Assembly (NCBI RefSeq): GCF_040822065.1
Contig: NZ_CP162005.1
Location: 3,844,001 to 3,908,000, forward strand
From: Pedobacter sp. WC2423
GTDB taxonomy: Bacteria > Bacteroidota > Bacteroidia > Sphingobacteriales > Sphingobacteriaceae
DNA: 64,000 bases
Direction: 5' to 3'
Position 1 is the stretch's first letter; each line of letters begins with the position of its first letter. Shown here piece after piece: positions 38,016-45,484 of this stretch. Made by a program: the position numbers and the translations under genes. Below the pieces are notes generated by a model, which worked only from the letters and a program-made list of their open reading frames with translations, was not told the origin of the DNA and ran no database searches.

Positions 38016-38723
38016 TTATTCTGCAGGAATATTAAAAGTGTGTTTGAGAATCAGTCCCGGATCCGGGCAATTCTTCAGGTAAACAGCTTTGTTAGAAAAC
38101 TGACAAACTCCAGGATAATCTCCTTCTTGTCCCTGCATATCAAACATCAGCTGAAAATGAAGATGCGGGGGCCAGTTTCCATTTTCAGCAGGAATTCCAA
38201 AAGAAGCAAATAAAGTTCCGCCAGCAATAAACTGCCCTACTTGAAGCCTTTCTAATGATTTCAGGCTTAAGTGTCCGTAAAGCGCATATAAAGTGAGTCC
38301 GTCCAATTGATATTTCAGGATGATTGTTGCCCCATAATCACCGAAATGATCGTTGTTTTTGAAACTATGTACCTGTGCATCAAAAAAATTATATACTGAA
38401 GTTCCGGCAGGTCCCCAGATATCTACACCAAGATGTAATCTTCGCGGTTCTTCCAGCGTATCGAAATGAATACTTCTTGAATAAATTGTCCGGTGCTCAT
38501 TGTATCCTCCGATACCATAACGAGAGCCCGTATCTTCCAGTTTCTTTGATACCCACGAAGAAAAAACTGACGTATCTGCAAGAATTCCGGCAGTAAGTTC
38601 CAGGTTAGCCGCTGTAAAATCGAAAGGGTATAACCGATCAGCAGAAGGATCGAAATCTACTACACTGCTGATCTGATTTTCAGGGTTTGATAACCACCCC
38701 TTAAGCTTTTCCAGAGATTCCAT
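38016..38723 (-). CDS. M23 family peptidoglycan endopeptidase
   Basis: A 235-aa LytM-type metallopeptidase. The zinc ligands are in 'LHLGVDIWG' (HxxxD) and 'HLHFQ' (HxH), with a third His in 'YGHL'. No obvious signal peptide is seen, unusual for a peptidoglycan hydrolase, so its location is open. It begins 5 nt after rbfA stops and is probably co-transcribed with it. Confidence 0.85.
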   Translation of the reverse strand: MESLEKLKGWLSNPENQISSVVDFDPSADRLYPFDFTAANLELTAGILADTSVFSSWVSKKLEDTGSRYGIGGYNEHRTIYSRSIHFDTLEEPRRLHLGVDIWGPAGTSVYNFFDAQVHSFKNNDHFGDYGATIILKYQLDGLTLYALYGHLSLKSLERLQVGQFIAGGTLFASFGIPAENGNWPPHLHFQLMFDMQGQEGDYPGVCQFSNKAVYLKNCPDPGLILKHTFNIPAE

Positions 38724-38728
38724 CAGAA

Positions 38729-39118
38729 TTAGTCTTCTGTTGTTTCTTCTTCTCCGCCCTGTTCTTTACGTTCTTTTGAAATCTTATCGAAGATCTTATC
38801 CATATGTTCCACATACGTGTTTGTATCATCCAAAAAGAAAGTCAAACTTGGTACAACTCTTACCTGGTGACGAATACGCGCACCCAGTTTATACCTGATT
38901 TCTCCAGCATGAGAATTTACGGTTGCAATGGATAGTCCTGTATTATTTGTGCTTAAAAAGCTCAGGTAAACCTTGGCTACCGCTAAATCCGGAGATACGC
39001 GGACTTTTGTAATCGTAACTAATGTATTGGGTAAGTACTCTGCCCCTTCTCTTTGAAATAATGTCGCTAATTCCTCTTGCAGTACACCAGCAAATTTCTG
39101 TTGACGTTTACTTTCCAT
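38729..39118 (-). CDS. rbfA: 30S ribosome-binding factor A
   Basis: A 129-aa KH-fold protein that binds the immature 30S subunit near helix 1 of 16S rRNA. The N-terminal 'ESKRQQKFAGVLQEELATLF', 'ITKVRVSPDLAVAKVYLSF' and 'VRVVPSLTFFLDD' blocks are typical. The acidic C-terminal tail is variable in the family. It follows hflX by 18 nt, so ribosome-related genes cluster here. Confidence 0.93.
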   Translation of the reverse strand: MESKRQQKFAGVLQEELATLFQREGAEYLPNTLVTITKVRVSPDLAVAKVYLSFLSTNNTGLSIATVNSHAGEIRYKLGARIRHQVRVVPSLTFFLDDTNTYVEHMDKIFDKISKERKEQGGEEETTED

Positions 39119-39136
39119 GATTTTTGTAATCTTTAT

Positions 39137-40330
39137 TTAGTATAATAATTTGTCATAAGGATACCTGGCCGTATGAAGGGCAACAACCTTATCGTATAAA
39201 AGTTGTTTAAATTCTTCCAGGTTTTCCTTATGCAGTGCTGAGATAAATAACGACGGCGTATTATGCTGTGCCATCCAGCTCCTTTTAAAGTCTTCCAGTG
39301 TTAAAGTCACCTTCTCCTCCTCATTCATTTCGTCGGCTTCAGGATTCACGTAAGCATCAATTTTATTGAAAACTACGATCGTTTCCTTATCCCTTGCACC
39401 CAGGTCTTTCAGCGTCTCATTTACCACTCTGATCTGGTCTTCGAAACTCGTATGAGACACATCCACCACGTGGATTAATATATCAGCTTCTCTGACTTCA
39501 TCCAATGTTGATTTGAAACATTCTACCAGGTGATGCGGCAGTTTACGGATAAAACCAACGGTGTCAGACAATAAGAATGGCAGATTGTCAATCACAACTT
39601 TTCTTACCGTAGTATCTAAAGTAGCGAACAACTTGTTCTCTGCAAACACTTCTGATTTTGAAATCATGTTCATGATAGTAGACTTGCCCACATTTGTATA
39701 GCCTACTAAAGCCACTCTGATTAATTCAGTACGGTTTTTCCGTTGTGTTTCATTCTGTTTATCAATCAGTTTTAATCTTCCTTTTAACAGGGAGATTTTC
39801 TCCAGAATCATCCTTCTGTCACTCTCAATCTGAGTTTCACCCGGTCCGCGCATACCAATACCACCCTTCTGGCGCTCCAGGTGAGTCCATAAGCGTGTTA
39901 AACGTGGTAATAAATATTGCAGCTGCGCTAATTCAACCTGAGTTTTAGCCTGTGAGGTTTGCGCTCTTCCTGCAAAAATATCAAGGATAAGATTACTCCT
40001 GTCCAGAACTTTCACTTCCAGTTCGCGCTCTATATTCCGCAGTTGTGAAGGAGATAGCTCATCGTCAAAAACGACCATATCAATTTCCTCCGACTTCACG
40101 TAGGCTCTTATTTCTTCTAATTTTCCCGTTCCAACAAAGGTACCTCTATCAGGCTTCAGCATTTTTTGTGTGAAGATGTTATCCACTACCCCACCTGCTG
40201 TATCTACCAAAAATGTTAGCTCGTCTAAATATTCTTTTGTTTCTTCCGGTTTTTCTCCCGGTCTGATCACACCTACCAGGACTGCCCGTTCCTGCTTAAC
40301 GGCGGTATCATAAGTTTTCTCTTTTCCCAT
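39137..40330 (-). CDS. hflX: GTPase HflX
   Basis: A 397-aa GTPase that splits stalled 70S ribosomes. The N-terminal HflX domain contains 'GTGKLEEI' and 'SPSQLRNIE', a coiled linker carries 'GPGETQIESDRR', and the G domain has G1 'GYTNVGKST', G3 'DTVGFI' and G4 'FNKID'. Length is normal. Next downstream is rbfA. Confidence 0.95.
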   Translation of the reverse strand: MGKEKTYDTAVKQERAVLVGVIRPGEKPEETKEYLDELTFLVDTAGGVVDNIFTQKMLKPDRGTFVGTGKLEEIRAYVKSEEIDMVVFDDELSPSQLRNIERELEVKVLDRSNLILDIFAGRAQTSQAKTQVELAQLQYLLPRLTRLWTHLERQKGGIGMRGPGETQIESDRRMILEKISLLKGRLKLIDKQNETQRKNRTELIRVALVGYTNVGKSTIMNMISKSEVFAENKLFATLDTTVRKVVIDNLPFLLSDTVGFIRKLPHHLVECFKSTLDEVREADILIHVVDVSHTSFEDQIRVVNETLKDLGARDKETIVVFNKIDAYVNPEADEMNEEEKVTLTLEDFKRSWMAQHNTPSLFISALHKENLEEFKQLLYDKVVALHTARYPYDKLLY

Positions 40331-40352
40331 GTAAAGTACAAAGATACAAAAG

Positions 40353-41144
40353 TTATACCGAGATCAATTCCTTAACGAACTCGTGCATTGCAGCTCCAGG
40401 GTCAGCTGTCTTCATAAAGTTTTCACCAATCAGAAAACCGTTAAAATCAGCCGCTTTTAGCTGCTTAATTGTTTGTGGATCACTGATCGCACTCTCAGAT
40501 ATTTTTAGAAATTCTTTTGGGATCTCCCCTCCCAGATCAAAAGACGTCTGAATATTGACAGAAAAGTCTGTCAGATTACGATTGTTAACTCCTATTGCAT
40601 CAACATAAGGATTGATACTGCGCTGTAATTCTTCCAGGTTATGCACTTCAAGCAATATATTCAGGCCTAAGCTTTTGGCCAGCCTGCTGAAAGTCTCAAT
40701 TTGTGCAGGGGTAAGAATTGCTGCAATCAGCAGAATAATATCAGCGCCCAAGCCTTTTGCTTCTACAATCTGGTATTCATCAATCATGAAATCTTTACGC
40801 AAAAGAGGAATATTGTTTGCTGCCCTTGCTTCCAGTAAATCATTCGGATGACCGCCAAAAAAATCTATATCAGTCAATACAGAAATGGCAGAAGCACCTG
40901 CTGCCGCATAACCATTAGTCACTTCTACAACTGTAGAATGGTCATTGATAATTCCTTTTGATGGAGAACGGCGCTTAAATTCTGCGATAATGCCTGTACG
41001 TTCAGGGCTCATTATAAATTCTTTCAAAGAATAAGGTGTCCGGTTAAAATAAACACCTTGTTCCAGCTCTTTGATAGTAACCAGCTTTTTAGCTTGTTCA
41101 ACTTCTACTTTTTTTCTAAGTACGATTTTATCTAAAATATTCAT
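40353..41144 (-). CDS. trpC: indole-3-glycerol-phosphate synthase
   Basis: A 263-aa TIM-barrel enzyme closing the indole ring in tryptophan synthesis. 'IAEFKRRSPSKG' (catalytic Lys), 'LLRKDF', 'LLEVHN' and 'GVNNRNL' are diagnostic. It lies 10 nt after trpG. No trpD gene is between them, unlike the usual trpEGDC order, so trpD, trpF, trpB and trpA must be elsewhere. Confidence 0.95.
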   Translation of the reverse strand: MNILDKIVLRKKVEVEQAKKLVTIKELEQGVYFNRTPYSLKEFIMSPERTGIIAEFKRRSPSKGIINDHSTVVEVTNGYAAAGASAISVLTDIDFFGGHPNDLLEARAANNIPLLRKDFMIDEYQIVEAKGLGADIILLIAAILTPAQIETFSRLAKSLGLNILLEVHNLEELQRSINPYVDAIGVNNRNLTDFSVNIQTSFDLGGEIPKEFLKISESAISDPQTIKQLKAADFNGFLIGENFMKTADPGAAMHEFVKELISV

Positions 41145-41154
41145 TTTGTATGTT

Positions 41155-41727
41155 TTAATTATCTAACCAATTTTTCATCATTTCTTTTCCGTATTCCGTC
41201 AGCACGCTTTCCGGATGAAACTGTACACCACGAACATCATAAGTCTGATGTCTGAGTGCCATAATCTCCTCACTTGTATCAGTAGCGGTAATAATCAATT
41301 CAGCCGGAAAACCTTCCCGGCTAACAACCCATGAATGATACCGGCCTACGTTAATTAATTCAGGACAGTCATTAAATAAGAATTCTTCCTTATCAATTAC
41401 GTTTATAGGTGTAGCTATGCCGTGCATAGGTCTGCCTAAATTTAACAACTGACCACCAAATGCTTCAGCAATAGCCTGTTGTCCAAGACAGATACCCAGA
41501 ATACTTTTTTCAGCTGCATAGGTCCTGATCACTTCTAAGAGTAATCCTGCTTCTGATGGTATACCAGGGCCGGGTGATAATAAAATCTTATCAAATTGAG
41601 CGACATCAGCCAGGGAAAATTTATCATTTCTCCACACTTCTGCTTCTCTGCCCAATTCATTAATTAAATGCACTAAATTATAGGTAAATGAATCATAATT
41701 ATCTATGACTAATATTTTCTTTTGCAT
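41155..41727 (-). CDS. trpG: anthranilate synthase component II, glutamine amidotransferase
   Basis: A 190-aa class I amidotransferase supplying ammonia to TrpE. The nucleophile Cys is in 'GICLGQQ', and the His-Glu pair in 'FHPES'. 'SPGPGIPSEAG' marks the oxyanion region. It can also serve as PabA in many bacteria. It begins 9 nt after trpE. Confidence 0.95.
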   Translation of the reverse strand: MQKKILVIDNYDSFTYNLVHLINELGREAEVWRNDKFSLADVAQFDKILLSPGPGIPSEAGLLLEVIRTYAAEKSILGICLGQQAIAEAFGGQLLNLGRPMHGIATPINVIDKEEFLFNDCPELINVGRYHSWVVSREGFPAELIITATDTSEEIMALRHQTYDVRGVQFHPESVLTEYGKEMMKNWLDN

Positions 41728-41736
41728 GTCTTTAAT

Positions 41737-43149
41737 TTAAATTTTATTAATCCCTTTGGCCATCTCTATTGCTTTACGCAAGGCAGCGATCTTATTGTTT
41801 ACTTCATTCAGCTCATTAATTGCAATAGAATCTGCTACAATACCAGCACCAGCCCGATAATGCAACTGGTTATTCTTACTCATAAACGTACGAATCATGA
41901 TTGCATGATTAAATGAACTGCCAAAGTCCATATAACCAATTGCACCCGCATAAAAATTACGGGCCAGCCCTTCATATTCATCGATCAGCTGCATGGCTTT
42001 GTATTTTGGTGCCCCGCTCAAAGTTCCTGCCGGATAAGTATCAGCGACCACTTTAAAAGCTGAAACATCTGGCTGTATATTTCCGCTTACTTTTGAAACC
42101 AGATGGATTAAATGAGAATAATACTGAACCTCTTTAAACGATTTAACTTCAACATCCCTGCAATGTCTGCTCAGATCATTCCTGGCTAAATCTACCAGCA
42201 TTACATGTTCTGCACTTTCTTTAGGGTCTTGCTCCAGCTTTCTCGCTAATTCAGCATCTTCTTCATCATTACCAGTACGTTTAAAAGTTCCGGCGATTGG
42301 AAAAATGTTAGCTGCTCCGTTTTTAATCGTAATCTGCGCTTCTGGCGATGAGCCAAAAAGCTTAAAGCTTCCGTAATCAAAATAGAACAGGTAAGGAGAA
42401 GGGTTAATAGAGCGCAAACAGCGGTAAACATTAAACTCATCACCCGAAAATCTCTGATTATAGGCTCTGGAAGGAACAATCTGAAAGACATCACCACGAA
42501 GGATATGTTTCTTCATTTTCTCCACAATATCCATAAAGCCCTCATTCGTCAGGTTAGACTGCTCCTCACCTACAGTATCAAAGCTATATTCAGGGAAGTT
42601 TTTATTCTGGATCAGGTATTCGATTTTCTCTAAATCTTCATCGTCTTCCTCATTGAAATTATTCTTAAACAAGGTAATCTCATTCTTAAAGTGGTCAATG
42701 GCAATAATATAACGGTAAACATGATATTGCATCATTGGAATCTCTTCTCCCTTTGGAGATTGCGCTGTAAATTTGATATCCTCAAAATACTGTACTGTGT
42801 TCCAGGTAAAATAACCAAACATTCCCGTAGAAATACGGCGCTGTTCTTCTACAGTTTGAGGATCAAATCTTGCTTTAAAAGCTTCGATTTCCTCAGTCAG
42901 GACAAATTCATCCTTCACTACTTTTTCTCCATTGGGAAAATAAGAAGACAATTTTCCATTTTCCAGCATAATTCCTGCAACAGGATCTGCACAAACGTAA
43001 CTTACGGAGTTCTCCCGGCTATGGTAATCAGAACTTTCCAGCAACAGGGAGTTTGGAAAAACATCCCTCAATCGCAGATAGATACTTACTGGAGTAATGG
43101 TATCTGCTAATCTCTTTTTAAAAACGGTATTGATTTTGATCTTCTCCAT
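41737..43149 (-). CDS. trpE: anthranilate synthase component I
   Basis: A 470-aa chorismate-using enzyme. The N-terminal 'LLLES' element is the tryptophan feedback site; the C-terminal catalytic domain shows 'GDVFQIVPSR', 'GSSPEAQ', 'PIAGTFKRTG', 'LVDLARND' and 'PAGTLSGAPK'. It is first in trpE-trpG-trpC and is preceded by an attenuator with a Trp-rich leader peptide. Confidence 0.95.
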   Translation of the reverse strand: MEKIKINTVFKKRLADTITPVSIYLRLRDVFPNSLLLESSDYHSRENSVSYVCADPVAGIMLENGKLSSYFPNGEKVVKDEFVLTEEIEAFKARFDPQTVEEQRRISTGMFGYFTWNTVQYFEDIKFTAQSPKGEEIPMMQYHVYRYIIAIDHFKNEITLFKNNFNEEDDEDLEKIEYLIQNKNFPEYSFDTVGEEQSNLTNEGFMDIVEKMKKHILRGDVFQIVPSRAYNQRFSGDEFNVYRCLRSINPSPYLFYFDYGSFKLFGSSPEAQITIKNGAANIFPIAGTFKRTGNDEEDAELARKLEQDPKESAEHVMLVDLARNDLSRHCRDVEVKSFKEVQYYSHLIHLVSKVSGNIQPDVSAFKVVADTYPAGTLSGAPKYKAMQLIDEYEGLARNFYAGAIGYMDFGSSFNHAIMIRTFMSKNNQLHYRAGAGIVADSIAINELNEVNNKIAALRKAIEMAKGINKI

Positions 43150-43167
43150 CTGAAATTATTAAAACAA

Positions 43168-43196
43168 AAAAAACCCGACGCGTAGAACGTCGGGTT
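43168..43196 (-). terminator. trp attenuator terminator
   Basis: On the minus strand a GC-rich stem (AACCCGACG with CGTCGGGTT around TTCTACG) is followed by eight T and lies about 20 nt before the trpE start. A terminator between promoter and first gene, downstream of a Trp-codon leader peptide, is the signature of transcription attenuation. Part of the leader (CGTCG near 43248-43252) can pair with the left arm (CGACG) and could act as antiterminator. Confidence 0.88.
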
Positions 43197-43226
43197 AGTA
43201 TGTGTGGTTTGGTTTAGGTTGATAAA

Positions 43227-43307
43227 CTATAAGGTACACGAGGCTACGACGAAACTCTTTTCAGAATTACCACGCCATTGCCAAGTAGTATGTTTATTGT
43301 TAATCAT
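43227..43307 (-). CDS. trpL: trp operon leader peptide
   Basis: A 26-codon open frame from ATG at 43307 to TAG at 43227-43229, with Trp codons at positions 9 and 11 (TTWQW). The peptide starts MINNKHTTWQWRG. It sits between a promoter and the terminator in front of trpE. Slow translation of the Trp codons would favour an antiterminator fold. Too short for most gene finders. The regulatory model is inferred from the E. coli trp paradigm. Confidence 0.85.
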   Translation of the reverse strand: MINNKHTTWQWRGNSEKSFVVASCTL

Positions 43308-43314
43308 TGAGTAG

Positions 43315-43343
43315 CAAAAATAGAAATAAATCTTACAAACCAA
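43315..43343 (-). promoter_or_regulatory. promoter of the trp operon
   Basis: TTG (43341-43343) and TATTTTTG (43315-43322) on the minus strand, separated by 18 nt, match the Bacteroidota promoter. The leader peptide ATG lies 7 nt after the -7 box, so the transcript starts almost at the start codon. Confidence 0.7.
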
Positions 43344-43364
43344 AATTAAATCGTAAAATAATTA

Positions 43365-43811
43365 TCACATTCCGAAGAGATGTCTGCTTGGATCTACCTT
43401 AACCATTGCTAAAATTGCCCCAGTGATTAATAAAAGTGCTAATCCAAAAAAGATAAATATAGTTTTATGTTTAGCTGATGCTGTAGCACCTTTCTTGGAA
43501 CGGGCATTACCCACTGTAATTAAGATGATTGCAATTAACATCATAGATACGTGCTCCATTTTCCAGTAACGTTGTATGGCAACGGAACTATCTCCTTTAT
43601 ACCAATCATGCATAAAATAGATTACTAAACCTAAAACAAATTGAATATGCGCACTGATCAAAGCGAACACATTTAATTTACGGTTCCCTTCGGTATATGG
43701 TTTCTTACCCACATATCCCATTAATGCATTAATAAAAGCAACCAGCAATAAGATGATTACTAAATAACGCCATCCAGAGTGCGCACTCTTCAAGATTTCA
43801 TAAATACCCAT
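43365..43811 (-). CDS. four-helix membrane protein, cytochrome b-like
   Basis: A 148-aa protein with four membrane segments (about 13-33, 48-67, 83-103, 117-138). Histidines in 'SAHSGWRY', 'SAHIQF', 'MEHVSM' lie in or near helices and could bind haem, which is why such Bacteroidota proteins are sometimes called cytochrome b. I chose ATG at 43811; the frame extends to a TTG at 43829. Function not established. It lies just upstream of the trp promoter. Confidence 0.7.
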   Translation of the reverse strand: MGIYEILKSAHSGWRYLVIILLLVAFINALMGYVGKKPYTEGNRKLNVFALISAHIQFVLGLVIYFMHDWYKGDSSVAIQRYWKMEHVSMMLIAIILITVGNARSKKGATASAKHKTIFIFFGLALLLITGAILAMVKVDPSRHLFGM

Positions 43812-43888
43812 AACAAGTTTTTTCTTCAAAAATAAGAAATTAATGCTTGCTTATAAGCGCAGGGTCCTATTATTAATATTTAGAATCA

Positions 43889-44875
43889 TTATAAAGTTTG
43901 ACCAAAATTTGTCTTTACAATTCCTCGTGCTAAATCGGCCGTAACAAAATCCATTGGAATTACACCATATCTGCCACTGATGTTCCCACTAAAATAGGCT
44001 GCGATTTTTGGATTAACTGAATTGTGTACTGCATTGATATCAGGAATGCCAAAAATAAGTGATTTATATCCGCTGCTATAGTTTAGATACAGCCTGTTGG
44101 AATGATCAGCATGTGCAGCATCTAATTGTGCTTTCACACTGGTCCATTTAGTATCTGTATTAGAAACTTTATATTCATCCTGTACTTTCAGATTAGCTGC
44201 CGGATTATTAATATCAAAAGTAGTATTATCTCCCCATTGGGTAGCATCTATTCCTTTTGCATTTCCTGAACTGAATCTTCTCAGCAGTTTAATTTTACCG
44301 CGAATAGCTGAAAGCTTCGAAATACCAGTTCCCAGATCCCATTTACCAGCATTTTCCTGTACATAGCTATCAAAAGTCTGTTCAAAGCTGCGTGTGTTGT
44401 CAGTAGCTGTGTGTTCTTCCTTTACGCTCATCATAATAGTTTCTGATGGATTTGCATTTAAGAAGTCAATACAAGCCTTTAAAACGTCACTATAGTTTAA
44501 ATTCTGATAGATAGCACCGTGATGAATGGCAAAGCTGTTGTTGATGTGCCTGCATCTGATATCCAGGTATCGCACACCAGCATTTAACTGCTCTGTTATA
44601 CTCATCGTCTGACATTTTGCAGTACCAGATATAGGTTCAGTCCTCGCGCCTGAATCGTGTGTTCCAGGAATGGATATCTGCGCGATGTTCATGGTGTCTG
44701 GCAAGAAACTCATCCAGTTATTAAGCGAGTAATTCGGCAAAGCGTTAGTTTTGATCATCGCGCTTTCGTTTCTCGTTGCAGGAGCATTGTCCTGAATTCC
44801 TTGTTTCTTACAGGAGGTAATGGTGAATACACCAATTGCCATTAAGAAAAGCTGTAGTTTTCTGTTGCTGTTCAT
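43889..44875 (-). CDS. secreted phosphatidylinositol-specific phospholipase C-like lipoprotein
   Basis: A 328-aa lipoprotein: signal segment, lipobox ITSC (Cys near 22), then a PI-PLC X domain with the first catalytic His in 'SIPGTHDSG', 'YLDIRCR' and the second His in 'FAIHHGA'. Bacterial members cleave phosphatidylinositol or GPI-anchored molecules without calcium. The start is ATG at 44875 (a TTG precedes it). Being a lipoprotein suggests surface or periplasmic action. Single gene, with the tRNA-like terminator upstream. Confidence 0.85.
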   Translation of the reverse strand: MNSNRKLQLFLMAIGVFTITSCKKQGIQDNAPATRNESAMIKTNALPNYSLNNWMSFLPDTMNIAQISIPGTHDSGARTEPISGTAKCQTMSITEQLNAGVRYLDIRCRHINNSFAIHHGAIYQNLNYSDVLKACIDFLNANPSETIMMSVKEEHTATDNTRSFEQTFDSYVQENAGKWDLGTGISKLSAIRGKIKLLRRFSSGNAKGIDATQWGDNTTFDINNPAANLKVQDEYKVSNTDTKWTSVKAQLDAAHADHSNRLYLNYSSGYKSLIFGIPDINAVHNSVNPKIAAYFSGNISGRYGVIPMDFVTADLARGIVKTNFGQTL

Positions 44876-44995
44876 CAATTGTTTTTCGGTTAGATTGTTA
44901 TGAGAATACGATTTTTTATTTCGTTATTATATAACACGAAGCTACCCCGGAATTGTTAATTTACTACGCACAACGGATTAAGTTTAAAACTAAAA

Positions 44996-45021
44996 AGGGT
45001 AATCCGCCTCCGGATCACCCT
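44996..45021 (-). terminator. terminator of the tRNA-like operon
   Basis: On the minus strand AGGGTGATCCG pairs with CGGATTACCCT (one internal mismatch, 4-nt loop), followed by a T-rich tail (TTTTTAGTTTT). It lies 30 nt after the encoded CCA of the promoter-distal tRNA-like gene. Confidence 0.82.
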
Positions 45022-45050
45022 AATTAACTAACTTATTAAAATAAAAAAAC

Positions 45051-45196
45051 TGGCTGTTGGGGAAGGAGTCGAACCTTCAAGGGGAAGTTAGCCGCAGTTC
45101 AAAAAATTAATTTGTGGTCAACCCATAAACTGTGTTTATCCCATGATCCCCACCACCGAGACAAGAAGGTGTGTCTGCCAATTTCACCACCCAACA
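45051..45196 (-). tRNA. tRNA-like RNA 1, type II body with ~74-nt variable arm, GUC anticodon position
   Basis: A 146-nt cloverleaf on the minus strand. The acceptor stem is TGTTGGG (45190-45196) with CCCAACA (45055-45061), then discriminator G and an encoded CCA (45051-45053). The D arm (GTG/CAC, with TTGG loop) is of the leucine type. The T arm is GAAGG-TTCGACT-CCTTC (45062-45078). The anticodon arm (45153-45169) has loop TTGTCTC, so positions 34-36 read GUC (Asp), with a U-U mismatch in the stem. The variable arm (45079-45152) is closed by GGGG/CCCC and holds a further hairpin. No Leu, Ser or Asp tRNA has these features together. It could be a non-translational RNA or a decayed tRNA; the shared, covarying structure with copy 2 argues against simple decay. 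Confidence 0.8.
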
Positions 45197-45219
45197 TTAA
45201 ATAAAGAACAATCATTCTT

Positions 45220-45330
45220 TGGCTGTAGGGGAAGGAGTCGAACCTTCAAGGAGTAGTTAGCCTTTTCAGGTTTTCCATATTCTCCACCACCGAGACAAGG
45301 AGGTGCGTCTGCCAGTTCCACCACCCTACA
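45220..45330 (-). tRNA. tRNA-like RNA 2, type II body with ~39-nt variable arm, GUC anticodon position
   Basis: A 111-nt cloverleaf 23 nt upstream of copy 1 on the same transcript. The acceptor stem is TGTAGGG (45324-45330) with CCCTACA (45224-45230); discriminator G; CCA encoded (45220-45222). The T arm and anticodon loop (TTGTCTC, 45292-45298) are identical to copy 1. The variable arm (45248-45286) is closed by GGAG/CTCC where copy 1 has GGGG/CCCC, and the fourth acceptor pair is A-T here, T-A in copy 1: both are compensatory changes. The same U-U mismatch is in the anticodon stem. The charging enzyme cannot be inferred: leucine-type D arm, but G rather than A as discriminator. Confidence 0.82.
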
Positions 45331-45379
45331 GAGTATAAGCAATTATTAAAATGAACTTTTTTTTCTTACTTGCTTGATA

Positions 45380-45410
45380 CAAATGTAACGATAGACTGCA
45401 TACGTTACAA
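45380..45410 (-). promoter_or_regulatory. promoter of the tRNA-like operon
   Basis: TTG (45408-45410) and TACATTTG (45380-45387) on the minus strand, 20 nt apart, match the Bacteroidota consensus exactly. The first tRNA-like gene begins about 45 nt downstream. Confidence 0.75.
45384..45409. promoter_or_regulatory. 26-bp inverted repeat, candidate operator
   Basis: TGTAACG (45384-45390) and CGTTACA (45403-45409) form a perfect 7-bp inverted repeat with a 12-nt spacer. It overlaps both the -33 and -7 elements of the tRNA-like promoter, so a bound protein would block polymerase. The divergent Lrp/AsnC-type gene starts 75 nt away and is the obvious candidate binder (inference). Confidence 0.6.
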
Positions 45411-45484
45411 ATATTTTAATGATTTAATTTCATTATTACGACTATTGTAATTATATTAGAACATCATTATAATTAATTGAAATC

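Noticed and set aside
45051..45330. Reading the tRNA-like pair as tmRNA or as ordinary tRNA-Leu/tRNA-Asp
   Set aside because: There is a full anticodon arm and no tag frame, so not tmRNA. The anticodon, variable-arm size and G73 do not fit a normal Leu or Asp tRNA.
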